Source: Rhododendron vialii (taxonomy: Eukaryota; Streptophyta; Magnoliopsida; Ericales; Ericaceae). Taken from it: 64,000 nt of DNA. Below, one piece after another: positions 1 to 18,923 of this stretch. A program made the position numbers and the translations under genes. The notes under the pieces were generated by a model that was not told where the DNA came from, searched no databases, and worked only from the letters and a program-made list of their open reading frames with translations. Location: NCBI RefSeq assembly GCF_030253575.1, contig NC_080557.1, positions 45,708,501 through 45,772,500 on the forward strand, read 5' to 3'. Every line of letters starts with the position of its first letter. The first letter of the stretch is position 1.

Positions 1-6795
<6,795 letters not shown>

Positions 6796-8772
6796 ACGTG
6801 ATGGGGTGCCCGAGAATCTTCAACGAGTACAAGCAAGAAGACCCAAGAACCATCCGGAAAATGAGCTGGCCACTGCTGCGCTGCTTCAGTCATCAAATCG
6901 ACGAGAGGGAAAGTGGTCAAGAACCAAGTGGAAATAGTTTCAAGCTCAAGTGATTACAAGATAATTTCCCCCCTTTTTAAGTGCTATGGGGGAGTTCATA
7001 AGCTGGCCTTTTCTGTATAACTCAAATAAGTTGGGCCAGCAGAGGGATACTAATCACACGGCATGGAAATGGGGCATGGCAATTTGTAATTTGTGGATAA
7101 TAAACTAGGTTCTAATTTTTATTAGCTTCTTGTAGAACGTTAGACGTTTCATGCTTAATTAACTGTTTCGACTAGTGGAATTGAGGAAATATGCTTTTTA
7201 CCGTTCTGCATTGCTTCCAATGCAAGTTTTGTTCTGTCGCGATGTTGCTGATTTTCTCGATTTGACCTTCGAGCGGATAGAATTGGTAGTGATTCTGGTG
7301 GTTTTGTTTTAGTTTTTTTCTATTTGTACAGGGTTGAGTATTTGGTTTTGCAATATAATGCTAGGAGTAGTGATTAGAAGAACACTAGGAGTATCGGGTA
7401 CACATTCAAGGCAGAAGAGAGTGCGATGATTGGCTATACACGGACTTATTCGTTCCGTGTAAAAGCACTTTGGAAAGTAGGATTTGAAAATCTATCAACC
7501 AAACTTGCGCGAGATTCAACGACAGAAGCTATCAAGCTAATAGTCCCAAGGGGGCTACTTATACGGTTTGTTGAGTAGAACATGTTCAGAAAAAACTTAG
7601 ATTGATCAGATATCAATAGCCTCTTGGTTGGTTAAATCTATCCTATCATGTGATTACTAATGTTCAAAGGACAATAGCAGAATTTAAAAGAAAAATTTAA
7701 ACTTTATAAAATGAACGGTCCAGATCATAATAATAAGATCCCAGTGAAACACACCAAATTGCACTGGGGAGTAGGGACCCGTTATCCATCAATTCTACAC
7801 TGCTTTAGATGATTTCCAGTTCCTGGTCAAAAGCGACCCTCCTATGCATAAAATTGCTGTACATTTCTAGCGAGCAAACGCGAATGGTCACCTGATTCAC
7901 CTAGCAATAGGGGTATTGGGTACGCGTTGAAGGCAGAAGCTTAGTCTCATGATTCTTCAAAATGGCTTACACTCGCGCTTTTAATCCTCATACTTACGAA
8001 TTTTAGTTATTTTGGAGGTTCTTAAGAGAGACTTTCAAGCTCCCGCACTCGCACCTACATTCCTGCAGCCGAGCCACTAATAGACCCGACTGCGCAATCC
8101 AAACCTCGGGGGAGACTAGCACAACAACCCACCGCCATGACCCCCACTTAAGTTATGGTTTGTCTCCGGGGAGAATTGAACTCTACGTGCAGGTTCGTCC
8201 TTACCATGTTTACAACCTATGGGTGGGTCGCACTGACGTTCTTGTAAAACTTATAAGTCTGAAACTTATTTTTGATACTTTTCGTAACTTTTTATTTAGC
8301 TTTTCGTCGTAATTTTTAGAGTTAATCGTTTGCCTAGACAAAACAAATCGAAAAAAGTATAAAAAATATAAACCGGTCTTGAAAAAATTAAATAAAATGA
8401 CATTTTAGACAAATGAGACAGTTGTTTGATACTTTTTCGTTTTTAGTAAACTTTCTTTTTTACTTTTCGTCGTAATTTTGTACTTTTTAGACTTCTCTCG
8501 TCAATACAAATGATTAATAAAAAAATATGATGCAAATTTAACAAAAATTTTAAAAAACCCCCGAACAAAATACACTGAAACAAAGAAAAAAATAGAAGAA
8601 AAATAGAGTAAGTTTGGAGGCAGCCGAAGTCCGTAGTCTACAGTACCCAACGCAAAATCTAAACCCTCCGGCGCAGATTAGCACATTGCCTCATCGACGC
8701 AATTCGTCCCCAATTCGCATAACCCGCCATTTCTCTCTCTCTCTCGCTCTCTCTCTCCTCCGATTGAGAACG
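6796..8772. other. Intergenic: ABCC5 3' UTR, repeats, NDUFA9 promoter
   Basis: No gene is supported. The first ~320 bases are probably ABCC5 3' UTR (AATAAA at 7099). Bases 7360-7450 and 7900-7950 share a degenerate segment (GGGTACnCnTTnAAGGCAGAAG). Bases 7968-8055 resemble a dispersed repeat also found at 30810 and 35085. Bases 8240-8560 are AT-rich with two similar CTTTTCGTCGTAATTTT segments. A CT-rich stretch at 8731-8760 is probably the NDUFA9 leader. Confidence 0.6.
7968..8055 (+). repeat. Dispersed repeat copy 1 (weak)
   Basis: Contains AATCCTC, then AATTTTAGTTATTTTGGAG, then TTTCAAGCTCCCGCACTCGC. The same order of motifs is seen, better preserved, at 30810-30937 just before the MUR3 start and at 35085-35215. 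This copy is the most diverged of the three and may be only a partial match. Confidence 0.4.
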
Positions 8773-11700
8773 ATGCAGGCCGTTTCGAGGCGATTAGGGC
8801 ACCAAAACTTGATTCCTTGTCGCTCAATTTCTTCTCTCAAGTCCTTGTACCCGCTCCATGACGATCGTAATCCACCCTTCTCTTCTACATTTTCAGTTTC
8901 CCTCATTTCTAGGTTTTTCATTTCGTTATGTCAACTACGTGTTACGATCCTAACCAGCTGGATCTTTTGGCTGCAGATTATGGCGCTCATCACCCGCGGT
9001 TTGCGTCTAACATTGCAACTAAAGGTATTGGGCATCTAGTTCGCAAGGGCACTGGTGGAAGATCATCTGTTAGGTTTTACTCTCTCACTCATATTCTCCG
9101 CTGAAATTTACGTTTAATTGGTTTTGAAACGTTGTTAGATCCAGTCTAGTTTTTCTTCGATTATTATGTCCATTGTAGATAGGGCTGCAAAAGGTTCACC
9201 GAGGTGATCGCGAGCAGCTCGAAGCTTTGATCGTTTTAAGCTCGTTTAGTTAAATGACTCGAGCTCGAGTTAGTTGGAACTCGGCTCAATTATGACAGCT
9301 CAGCTCGTTGGAGAGGCTTGGCTCATTTAAAGAGACCGAGCTTGAACACCTTAGTAATAAATGAGCCAAGCTCGAGCTCGATTATTTGGGCTCGACTCAA
9401 GCTAGACTAGATTGAACGAGCCAAGCTCGAACACATCAAAGATTGACTTGGCTCGGGTCGTTTGCAACTCTAAGTGGAGATACTGAATTAGCCGTATGTG
9501 GAACTGGGTTGTGAATTTTAACTGGCATTGTCTGTCTGTCTTAAAATAGGGTACTAATTTAGTTTGACAACGGTAGTGGAATTGTTTTCAATTTCTATCA
9601 CTTTAGGTCAGGTTTATCATAATAGTCATACATATACTCTGATGTATGTAATTGGTTTTTGTGTATTATGGCTTTCAGTCAACAATGGGCAGTAAAAATT
9701 AATGAAGTACGAGCTAGTATTGAAGTTCTAAGTAGTTTTAAGAAGGAAGTATTATTTGCATTCTTTGGTTGTAAATAGAAGGGTATGCCCTTTTGACATT
9801 TGTTCTCCTTCCTTTTGTCAATGCTTGGTTACCACACAAAAAAAGGTAGTAGCTGCAAAAGGCACCATCTCACACATGCTGGATGCAAGACAATCTTATC
9901 TTTCAAGACTAGGCTCACCTGTAAAATCAGGAAATCAAAACAGGGCACAAAAACTTTTCTGAATGCCAAAAGTGAATAAGTGAGATGCATGTGCTGAAGA
10001 TGATTTTAATCTGTTATGGGGAAACGAAACCAATAAACGGACTACACAAGTGCTCTATCTGCTAAATAGATGAGCAAGCTTCAGAGTTTCTATTGTTTTA
10101 AAGCTGTAACTCACTAACTTGTCATCAACCCATTTCGAATACTTGTGCAATTTGTCTGGCAGTGGTATCATTTCTGCAGTTTTTGGAGCTACCGGGTTTC
10201 TTGGGCGCTATCTTGTTCAGCGGCTTGGTGAGTTGAATCTTTATTCTCTCTCATTTCGTAACTTGCTGAAAAGTCATTTGTAGGGTTCGTGAAAAAATCA
10301 AAAAATATGATATAATATATTGTTCCTATGGAATGATCTCCGCTGTGCGTCCAGTAGTCTCTGAACCATCTCTCATGGTTGGGTTCTGTATCAATAACAG
10401 GTCTCCTAAGAAAGTTCTTACCCAACTTCCCAATTGGTGATTGGTTTTTGTTTTTTCCAAGAGTTGGTGATACAGTATTTTTTAGGTAAATATGAGAAAT
10501 TTGCATGCTTCATTTGGACCCAAATCTACTTAAGTGAAGAAGAAAAGAACAGAACCAAGGGCTATATAGCCTATGACATGGTTCTATTCATACACAGACT
10601 GTATACCCTGGAGCTAAGGTTTCCTGCCAAATCTTACCTGTATCATACTGGTGGAAAGGATGCAATCTGATAGATTTTGCAGTGCTTGGGGCTCTTTTTT
10701 TATTTTATTTTAAAGAATATAAAGTACTTGAGAAAAAGAACATAACTTAGGTGTGAAGAGTCCCAGACTGCCAATTAGACTTATGCAATATACATAAGAA
10801 GTGGAAGTGGGCAGAAGTGCTTCATGGAGTGACTGAGTTGGGCATCTAGTTTCTTCTCTTGCAATACGTTTGAGCAATGTTCTAAATGCCGCTTGGCGCT
10901 AGTAGGGCGGAGACCCACCTCCAAGCGCCAAGCCGCCTAGGCGCCACCAAAATTCGGTTTTTTTTTTTTTTTTTAACAAACCATTATCCAATTAAACTAT
11001 ATTCTATGTATCCATAATACAAGTTCAAAGTTCTACATAACCATAATGCAAAGTTTAATGTACAAACCCAAATGAAATTAAGTAGTAGCAACTAGCAAAT
11101 AAGTTGAATAAGACAATAAGTAGAAATAAACGAGATCGGAGATCCCTAATGCCAAGTTAAAAGTTCATCTCCTTTCTTTAACTCTTCTCCTCCATACCCT
11201 TCCAAAACTTGATCTACATTAGTTTAATACTATACATTTTAGGCCGCCAAAGGCATCCAAAGACGTCAATGATGCCGCCAAGCCCCGCCAAGACCGCCTA
11301 GGCGGCCGCCAAACACCGCCAAACCTCCCTGGGTGCCAAATCAAACGCCAAGGGGTATTGGCGTGGCGGCAGGGTACCTCCAAGCGCCTAGGCGGCCTCG
11401 GCGGCCGCCATTTAGAACACTGCATTTGAGATTTGGGCATTGTCTTCTCCATTTTTATTTTTTCAAGGAAGAATAGGGGCTGCGGATTGAAAGTGGAGAG
11501 GCTGGTAAGAACACAGGGAAAGAAGCTGGGAGTGGTTAAGTGGCACAACTTCTTGGGCAATGCATGTTATAGTTTTTGATCTAATGCACTGGACCGTAAT
11601 GATTTCTTGTTCGCGTCTATGCTAAGAGGAAGTTCACGTGCTGACTAATGAAAGTTCGTCTAAGGAAGAGAAAATGGGGCTGATAAGGAAAGAAAGGGAG

Positions 11701-14700
11701 CAAAAGATAGTCCAGTTTTAGGAAGATTGGAATGCCTGGAATAGAAAGTTGAGAGTAACTACTCAATTTCTTTGTGTAAAATGCTACAATCAGCTTTCTA
11801 GTTTTTACCACATTTTGTTATAGTTTTGTGTTGGAAACAAATCTTGCATGGACGTTAGTATGGACGATTTGCGTGTTTAGATGTTATAGTGGGTGGAGAT
11901 TACTCAGGAAACCAGTTTCTTACTTGATAAAATATAGACATACATTTTTGTCATAACAAACGGAAAGTTGAATATTCATTAAACAACTTCAGTGTGTGAG
12001 CTTGTTTTTTTGAAAGTGACTGTTTGTACTCTAAACTAATGCTAATAATTCACTTTCAGCTAAAATGGGGTCTCAAGTGTTGGTTCCTTTTCGAGGTTCT
12101 GAGGATTCTCATCGTCATCTCAAATTGATGGGTGATTTGGGACAGGTAAAATGGAACATGACTTTTTATTCTCAAGCCCCCTCCACCACCACACATACAC
12201 TCTCACTCTCACTCTCACGCTCACTTACAAAACACACACAAACAAAAGTAAGATGACGAAAATGATGTTTTAATGCGTGGATGCTGTATCCAGTGCTTCA
12301 TTGTTTGCTCTTATTCGGGGCTTCTTATAATTTGTTACAGATAGTCCCAATGAAGTACAACCCAATGGATGAAAATTCAATCAAGGCTGTAATGGCAAAG
12401 GCAAATGTTGTTATTAATCTTATTGGTATCCAGTCTTCGTCCATCATTTTTCCTATCAGTAATATAGTTTGATTAAAACATCTAGCTAACTGTTGTTTTC
12501 CTTGTTGATAGGAAGGGAATATGAGACTCGAAATTATAGCTTTGAGGAAGTGAACCACTTTATGGCCGAAAAACTTGCAGTGGTAGGTTCCTGTGCTCTT
12601 TTTTTTTTTTTTTGACCTATGTATTTGTTGTGTCGTTCTTACTCCCGCTAGTATATGGTTTTTACGACATTGATATGAGATTGAGCAAAGGTCCATTGAC
12701 ATTGTTGTCTTTTGGCCGTTGATTTGCGATGGTATTAGAAATACATGCTTTCTAATAGCAAGAGGAGGATAATTGTGGAATTGTTGTCTTTTGGCCGTTG
12801 ATTTGCAATGGTATTAGAAATACATGCTTTCTAATAGCAAGAGGAGGATAATCGTGGAATCACACATCAAGTCCCATGGGCTTCACTTCTGGAGTAGTCA
12901 ATTTGATGACCAGAAACATCCAAATTCATATCCCTAGGGTCAGAGTGGTTGGAACATGCACAATCACCAAGTATAGAAATTAGTGACCTTTGTTTTCCCT
13001 CAGGGGGCTGATCTAGTGCATTTAAGGGTTCAACATTTATATGTGCAGATTGCCAAGGAACACGGTGGTATCATGAGATTTGTACAAGTCTCTTGCTTGG
13101 GGGCATCTCCATCATCTCCTTCCAGAATGCTAAAAGCTAAAGCTGCTGCTGAGGAAGCTATCTTGCGGGACTTACCAGAGGTGAGATACATTAGTGTTAA
13201 CTTTTGAACCAACTGTTTTCCCCCCTTTAGGCTTGCTGATGATTTAGCTTGATAAATTGTCTTGTAAATGTTATCTGTAACAAATTTGAACCAAATATAT
13301 GTACCCTCTTTGCTCAGAGAATTAATTGCGTCCCCCATATTTTGCCATATCCACTGGAAAATGGAAAAGTCTTATTTTCTGCTTTTATCCCATGGAAACA
13401 ATTCCAGTACGGAAAAAACCCTTAAATATGAAACCCAAAAAAGATTCTTGCCACCCTCCTCCCCCCCTCCCTCCTCTTGTCTGGGTGCCAACCACTGCCA
13501 CCACTCAACTCCACTCCATTTGTGGGTTTTAAGACTTGTCAAAAATGACATTTTGGGGTTCTAAGAACATATCTTTGCTATGACCTTTTGAAAAGAGTTT
13601 GGAGTTCTGCTTTATAGTTACCATTATAGGTATCTGTTTTGTCCCGATTGATTCCGAGAACCTCATAGCTGGCTGATTATGGCTTCTGGAAACGCAACCT
13701 CAGTGTATTACTTATGAGTTATGAAGCGCCTGAGTAGAAGGGACATGCTTTCCATTCATGCGAATCTGATCATAGCCAAATAAAACAGTAGATCAAGCTC
13801 TCCCTGAAATAGAGAATATAGTGGCTGGTATACCTGGGGTCATACTGGTTAGAAGACTTAAGTTGAATCTTAAACATATGGGAAAGGGATGCGATCAATT
13901 TGAAGAAGAAGAAGATAGTCTGCTGGTTTGCTGCTGGCAGTTGTTGAAAGATCTCTTTAAAGAGTTGATGTTAACTGCATTGATTTTGGTTCAGTGTTGC
14001 AAAATGCCATATCTATAATTGTGAACTTGTTTGTAGATACTATAATGGTGCTTTGAGAGGGGGCTTACTGACATACTTCCATTGTTAGGCCACAATAATG
14101 AGACCTGCAGGAATGATAGGTACAGAAGATCGGATTTTAAATACTTGGGCACACTTTGTGAAAAACTATGGCTTCCTTCCACTGATTGGGGATGGATCTA
14201 CCAAGTATGTCTTCATAATTTTTTTATTTTTTATTTTTATTTTAAATTGAGAAGCAGTATGTCTTCATAATCTATTAACAGAGGTTTCTATGAAGTCAAA
14301 TACAACACTTGAGAATAAGAAACTTCAGTTTTTGTTTCCTTATCAGAATTTTATGTGGATAAGTTTCTGATATAATTGACTTTGCAGAATTCAACCTGTA
14401 TACGTGGTTGATGTTGCATCGGCAATTATTGCGGCCTTAAAAGACGACGGCACAAGTATGGGGAAAGTGTATGAACTTGGCGGGCCAGACGTTTTCAGTG
14501 TGCATCAACTGGTGATTTTCTTCTTTTGTCTCTTTGTCCTAACAAAGTTGTTGCAGTCAGATGGAGTGGACTTTTACTGATTTCAAGGTTGGTGCAGGCA
14601 GAGATTATGTTTGACAAGATCCGCGAATGGCCTCACTATGTGAAAGTTCCTTTCCCTATTGCTAAGGTAAGGATTGGCCAGACACCTTATAAATTGTTGT

Positions 14701-15724
14701 AGCTCTCTATGAACATATTTCAATTTTGTCAGTTTTGTGATTGTTAAGTCCCAACAAACTGCGAGTTCGAGGATCATATCCTCTGGGCCTCTATAAGCTC
14801 GTAGGCTTCTGGTGAAATCCCCAGTATGAATTTGCAATGCTAATGAGTTTTTTTTCCCCTTCCAAAAAGGGTGCATCTTGGTTTTCTCAGATGAAAGTGC
14901 AGGTTTTTACTTTATATCATTATTAAAAAATATGGCAGACTTGCTGATATAATCGAAGATGAGACGACTTATCAAATAAAATAAAGCAACGTCAATGTAA
15001 CTTTTGAAAATCCCATCCTGTTTGACGCTTAAATAGGAAAAGAAAATGATTTACCTTTCTCAAAAGTGCAGATCTACGGGTTACAACTCAAAGTCATGTC
15101 AGATGTCTTTAACCTCCTATTTGACAAGACATCCTCTTTTCTTTATTTGCAAATCAACTTGTCACCTTACTCATGAAAAAAAGGAGATCATTACAGGTTC
15201 TGTTCATGACTGTGTCAACCTTAGGTTTGGATGTTCTCATTTTTTGGGCCGTTGTCATATAGGTCTTGGTTACTACTTCAACACCAGCAGGTTTCTAAGA
15301 TTTTTGTGGACCATTTTTTATTAATGTGAAGTTTGTTTTACTGATTTCAGGGGATTGCAATGCCTCGAGAGATATTTCTCAATAAAGTTCCCTTTCCACT
15401 GCCTACTCCCGCTATATTCAATCTTGATCAGATCAATGCCCTTACTCAAGATACGGTTGTGTCACCTGATGGTTAGTGCAACATAGTTCAAGCTCTAAAC
15501 GTGCTCAACGTTTTTTCAATAACATCTGCAATTTAAGTTGTATATGCACATTTTACACCTGTAATTTTGTTGCGTGTTTTGCAGCCTTAACATTTAATGA
15601 TCTTGGTATTGTGCCCCATAAGCTGAAGGGATATCCCATTGAGTTTCTTATCCAGTACCGCAAAGGCGGACCAAATTATGGCTCTACCGTCAGCGAAAAA
15701 GTGTCTCCAGATGCATATCCATAG
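8773..15724 (+). CDS. NDUFA9: NADH dehydrogenase (ubiquinone) 1 alpha subcomplex subunit 9
   Basis: The 39-kDa accessory subunit of mitochondrial complex I, an atypical short-chain dehydrogenase fold that binds NADPH and helps stabilise the matrix/membrane-arm junction. Twelve exons read with GT-AG borders and correct phase: 8773-8866, 8977-9073, 10163-10227, 12060-12145, 12341-12425, 12512-12582, 13049-13180, 14089-14204, 14388-14511, 14598-14666, 15351-15471, 15585-15724. They give 399 residues, close to the Arabidopsis protein (about 400). Residues 1-40 form a basic presequence (MQAVSRRLGHQ). The Rossmann motif GATGFLGR is at 72-79. AKANVVINLIGREYETRN and the C-terminal IEFLIQYRKGGPNYGSTVSEK are typical of the family. 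Introns 2 and 3 hold mobile elements (9181-9471, 10875-11422) and a 79-bp duplication sits in intron 6. A poly(A) signal AATAAA is at 16027. No damage is seen. Confidence 0.96.
9181..9471. mobile_element. GAGCTCGAGC-rich terminal-repeat element, copy 1
   Basis: Lies in NDUFA9 intron 2. It begins AGGGCTGCAAAAGG and ends TCGTTTGCAACTCT, an imperfect terminal inverted repeat. The inside is built from AGCTCGAGC, GAGCCAAGCTCGAGC and similar words in both orientations. It has no coding capacity. Five more copies occur at 34448, 35246, 51980, 53414 and 56752. No clear target duplication was found for this copy. Confidence 0.65.
10875..11422. mobile_element. hAT-type non-autonomous element (MITE)
   Basis: Sits in NDUFA9 intron 3. 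Terminal inverted repeats are CAATGTTCTAAATGCCGC on the left and the complement of CAGTGTTCTAAATGGCGGC on the right. It is flanked by 8-bp near-identical duplications, CGTTTGAG (10867-10874) and CATTTGAG (11423-11430), the size expected for hAT insertion. GCC/GGC-rich ends (GCCTAGGCGCC) surround an AT-rich middle. No transposase is present. Confidence 0.8.
12701..12858. repeat. 79-bp tandem duplication in NDUFA9 intron 6
   Basis: Two head-to-tail copies, 12701-12779 and 12780-12858, starting ATTGTTGTCTTTTGGCCGTT. They differ at only a few positions (for example GCGATGG against GCAATGG), so the duplication is recent. Confidence 0.9.
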
Positions 15725-16553
15725 GGTTATTTGGTTTGTTAATTCTGGATTTTTTCCCTCCAAACTGACATCCAGCTGGCTTCTTTGAAGCAGGTTTGTT
15801 TTACCTCAATTCATCTTTACGATAACAAATTCTGGTGCAAAACTTGTGCTTTTGTCCATTCATGAAATGTAATGTTTTCGTTATCTCAAAAACCGTGGTT
15901 CATTATTGCTACTTTAAAATTCAGTCGGCCAGATGATTGGAACCTTGGTTTACATATTTACGGAAGCGCTGCCTTTTTGAACCGTAGGTTTTGAAGTACC
16001 TGTTTCGTTGGATCAAAGCTGGAAATAATAAAGATACAGAGGGTCCTTCAATGACTGCATTGTATAATTTTGAGGGAACTCTGGTCACTCTTGTTCTAAG
16101 AAAGTGGTCTGAGTTGTCTTCATCCTTGGTTTAAGCCGAGGAATCATTTGTATTTGTCTATGCGAGTTTTTCTATGTTCTACATATATAACATTGTTTTT
16201 CGCTGCCTGATAGATTTTTATGTTCTAAAGTCATTCTAACTGGGTTTTACAGCTGCTTTGCCTGGTTGGAATTATCAGGAATAGGTTTTTCAATCATTTG
16301 TCATTAGTCTGCAATTCAAATGAACATGTTGAGAATATCACAGCTTGCTTTTTCTCTTTAAAGTGAAAAGTCCAGGGGACCAGACCAGCCTGTAGTGAAG
16401 TAGAAGTTGGGGTTGAGCTCATGCTGTTGGTTCTCTGGATTTGGTTTTCATTGCATTCCATAGGGAATATAGCTTTACTTGTAGTTGCAGGAAAGTATTC
16501 GGGACGCTTTCTATAAGTAGAGAATCTACCATCATTCTGAGACAAACTCCACC
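15725..16553. other. Intergenic: NDUFA9 3' UTR and upstream of the small gene
   Basis: No gene is supported. A poly(A) signal AATAAA is at 16027-16032. Bases 16294-16550 are open on the minus strand, but that frame overlaps the leader of the next gene and resembles nothing I know. Confidence 0.55.
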
Positions 16554-17033
16554 ATGAAAAACTCTGGTCTTCGCAAACAAGAGGAAGAAGCTGCAACTAC
16601 CGATCTACTGAAATCAATCAATCATCTCATGTCCAAACTGGGCGGCAACCAATCTTTTGAACGCATCAATCTGGGAGGAAAGAATGTTGGCGCGGCAATG
16701 ACCGTGCGATGCGGCTCTTGTGGTAAGTCAGCCAATAGTTGTAACATAAACATTTACATCAATAACAATGTTCAGGGTGTGAACAACTCACTCTTGCTGG
16801 GTAGTGAGGTGAGAGTGGGAGATCCCGGAGTCTGCTTATCTATGAGAGGCATCGAGACGGGTAAGGGATTTGCGGAAGTGAACAAGAAAAGAAAGGGTTT
16901 CAGGCTACGGTTTATTGGGATGTTTTCGCTTGTGGTCATTTCTATTTTGCTGTTGCTGTCTTTGTTAGAAGTCTTGTCTTTTAGCCTACGAAACGGAAAA
17001 TTTGCCCCTCATAGTTTCCTGATACCTTGTTAG
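16554..17033 (+). CDS. Small predicted membrane protein, unknown function
   Basis: Single-exon frame of 159 residues that I do not recognise by function. The first ~55 residues are hydrophilic. A cysteine cluster follows (CGSCGKSANSC at about 53-63), then an Asn-rich segment NINIYINNNVQGVNNS, which reads like beta-strand, then GSEVRVGDPGV. A basic patch (NKKRKGFRLR) precedes one strong hydrophobic helix at about 122-143 (MFSLVVISILLLLSLLEVL) and a short tail ending in Cys. The basic patch suggests a tail-anchored or single-pass protein with the N-terminus in the cytosol. Composition is not repeat-like and codon use looks ordinary. It sits about 830 bp after NDUFA9 on the same strand. A chance frame cannot be fully excluded. 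Confidence 0.6.
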   Translation: MKNSGLRKQEEEAATTDLLKSINHLMSKLGGNQSFERINLGGKNVGAAMTVRCGSCGKSANSCNINIYINNNVQGVNNSLLLGSEVRVGDPGVCLSMRGIETGKGFAEVNKKRKGFRLRFIGMFSLVVISILLLLSLLEVLSFSLRNGKFAPHSFLIPC

Positions 17034-18586
17034 CGTCAGTTTTGAGATTATTCCATGGCTTCAAATAAATCAGTTTTGGTTCCCATCTCTCTCTCTCTCT
17101 CTCTCACGGACACACACTCATAAATTGAGTAGTACAATAGTTGCCATTTCCAGTGAAACAATAGCATCTCTCAATGAGAGAGAGAGAGAGAGAGTTCAGT
17201 TGGTGGTCAAGATTTTAGGGTGCCAGTGACGGTTCCACAAATGTCGGGTGGTGAGGAGGTCAGTGCCTAGCCACTCACTCAATCTACGATTTATGAGGTG
17301 GTAACCCCAACCCCTAGACACGATCCACCCAACGCCTCCCTCTACCCGACCACTACCTTTAAAGGCATGTTTGGCTGGTTTTTTCTGTCTCAAGACTCTC
17401 AACAGTTCTCTTCTATAGGGATAGTACGGTACATGAAAAGAAAACATGAAAGGATCCATGAAACTGGAATGAACGGTTCAGATTCACGTTGCGATGGAAG
17501 AGGGAACTAAGTTAGGAATTAGGAATTTTTTTCTTTTTTTATAATTAGGCATCCGGCGTCAGCTTGCGTACATCTCGACTAATCTTAGAAGACTAATTCC
17601 ACCGTGAATTTCCTCTCACTAGTGTCTGGCAATAAGGTCGGCTAGATCCCCTGCAGTCGTTTCGGCTAGATCCCCCGCAATCCTCAACGACGGCGTTAGC
17701 TCCGCCGTGATTCTTTTTCCCCTGGGTGTTTATATATACTCGTAGTAGTATTTTTTCCCAGAACATTCCCCCTGGATTTTTCATAATTTTTTTTTGTTAA
17801 CTTCTCCCTATGTGTTTGTATCCTCCTTTTAATGCACATGGCATTAGAAATATGAATCATCCCCACTAGCCAATTGGAATCTAATCACTCTGACACTTCT
17901 TAAACCCAGGTGGTGGATCTCACATCTTTTAATGGAGTATGGCTCACCAGTATTTTATAAGGGGAGAAAAAAATTGATAAAAATTGTAATTTATTTATTA
18001 TGCTGGGTCACTTGGGTTTTTTAATTGGAACCAGCATAAAGGTTGCCTCTTACTCTGGAAGCGTGGAGGAGAGGATAACCAGGCGTAGTTAGCAGCACTT
18101 GTGACGAATCCTAAAAGAGATCAAGAGATGAAATTCGGAAGGACTTGTTAACATTCCTATTTTATCTCTTAAACATAACATCAACTGACGTAAAACTAGA
18201 AGAGATTATTCTTCGCGTATAGGGGAACAAATGGGTGTGGTAGTTTTTTACATAGATCAATTATAAGAAAAGAGTGTATTTAAAAAGGAATGGAGTCCTA
18301 AATTAATGTGTTTTTTAAACGAGTCCTAAATTAACATTTGATAATCCTTTATTCAAAACCGTATCCAAATGACAAGAGACATTTTTCTTTTAAATACTCG
18401 GTCCAACGTGTACACAATAAAGTTAAAAATTCATGACCCAAAAAAAAGAATACATAAATACTAAGTATTATTTTAAAATTCTATCGCCATGCCCATCAGT
18501 TGCTTCCATTGTTGCAAGTTAAAGTGAAGAAGAGAAAATGTGGAATTTCTTTTCAAAATGATTCTGTTTGATAACTTATCTTCTTT
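17034..18586. other. Intergenic, no gene seen
   Basis: AT-rich DNA with no supported gene. A (CT)n run at 17086-17105 and a (GA)n run at 17176-17194 are complementary and about 70 bases apart, so they could form a hairpin. The rest shows no recognisable element. Confidence 0.55.
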
Positions 18587-18853
18587 TTTTTCAATCGATA
18601 GATCGAAGAGATCATTTTACATTAAATATGAAATACAGAATACAACTCCGGGACACTATATTAATTGTGAGAGTCCATGAAATAACCAAGCCCAACAACT
18701 CAACTAATACAAGAAACAAGCCCATTATAGGATAGAAACAAAGAAATAAAGAAAAATCCCATTATAGAGAAGAACACCCATACGCAGGTGGGGAGACTCG
18801 AACTCCTTACCTCCTAGAAAGATGCAAGAATTCTGAACAACTGAGCTAGCCCC
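18587..18853 (-). mobile_element. tRNA-derived SINE
   Basis: On the minus strand the element starts GGGGCTAGCTCAGTTGTTC. This holds an A-box-like TAGCTCAGTTG (18836-18847 region). A B-box-like GAGTTCGAGTCTC lies about 40 bases on (complement of 18793-18805), the spacing of a Pol III tRNA promoter. It ends in an A-run, seen as T(8) near 18587 on the plus strand. Target duplications were not clear. Confidence 0.7.
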
Positions 18854-18923
18854 AGTTAGTTGATGTCTTTTCCAATCACCACAATTCGATCAAAATACCA
18901 TAAGCATTATTTACTTAACAGTA

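Noticed and set aside
11219-11560. 113-residue minus frame rich in Pro and Arg
   Set aside because: It translates the GC-rich end of the hAT MITE.
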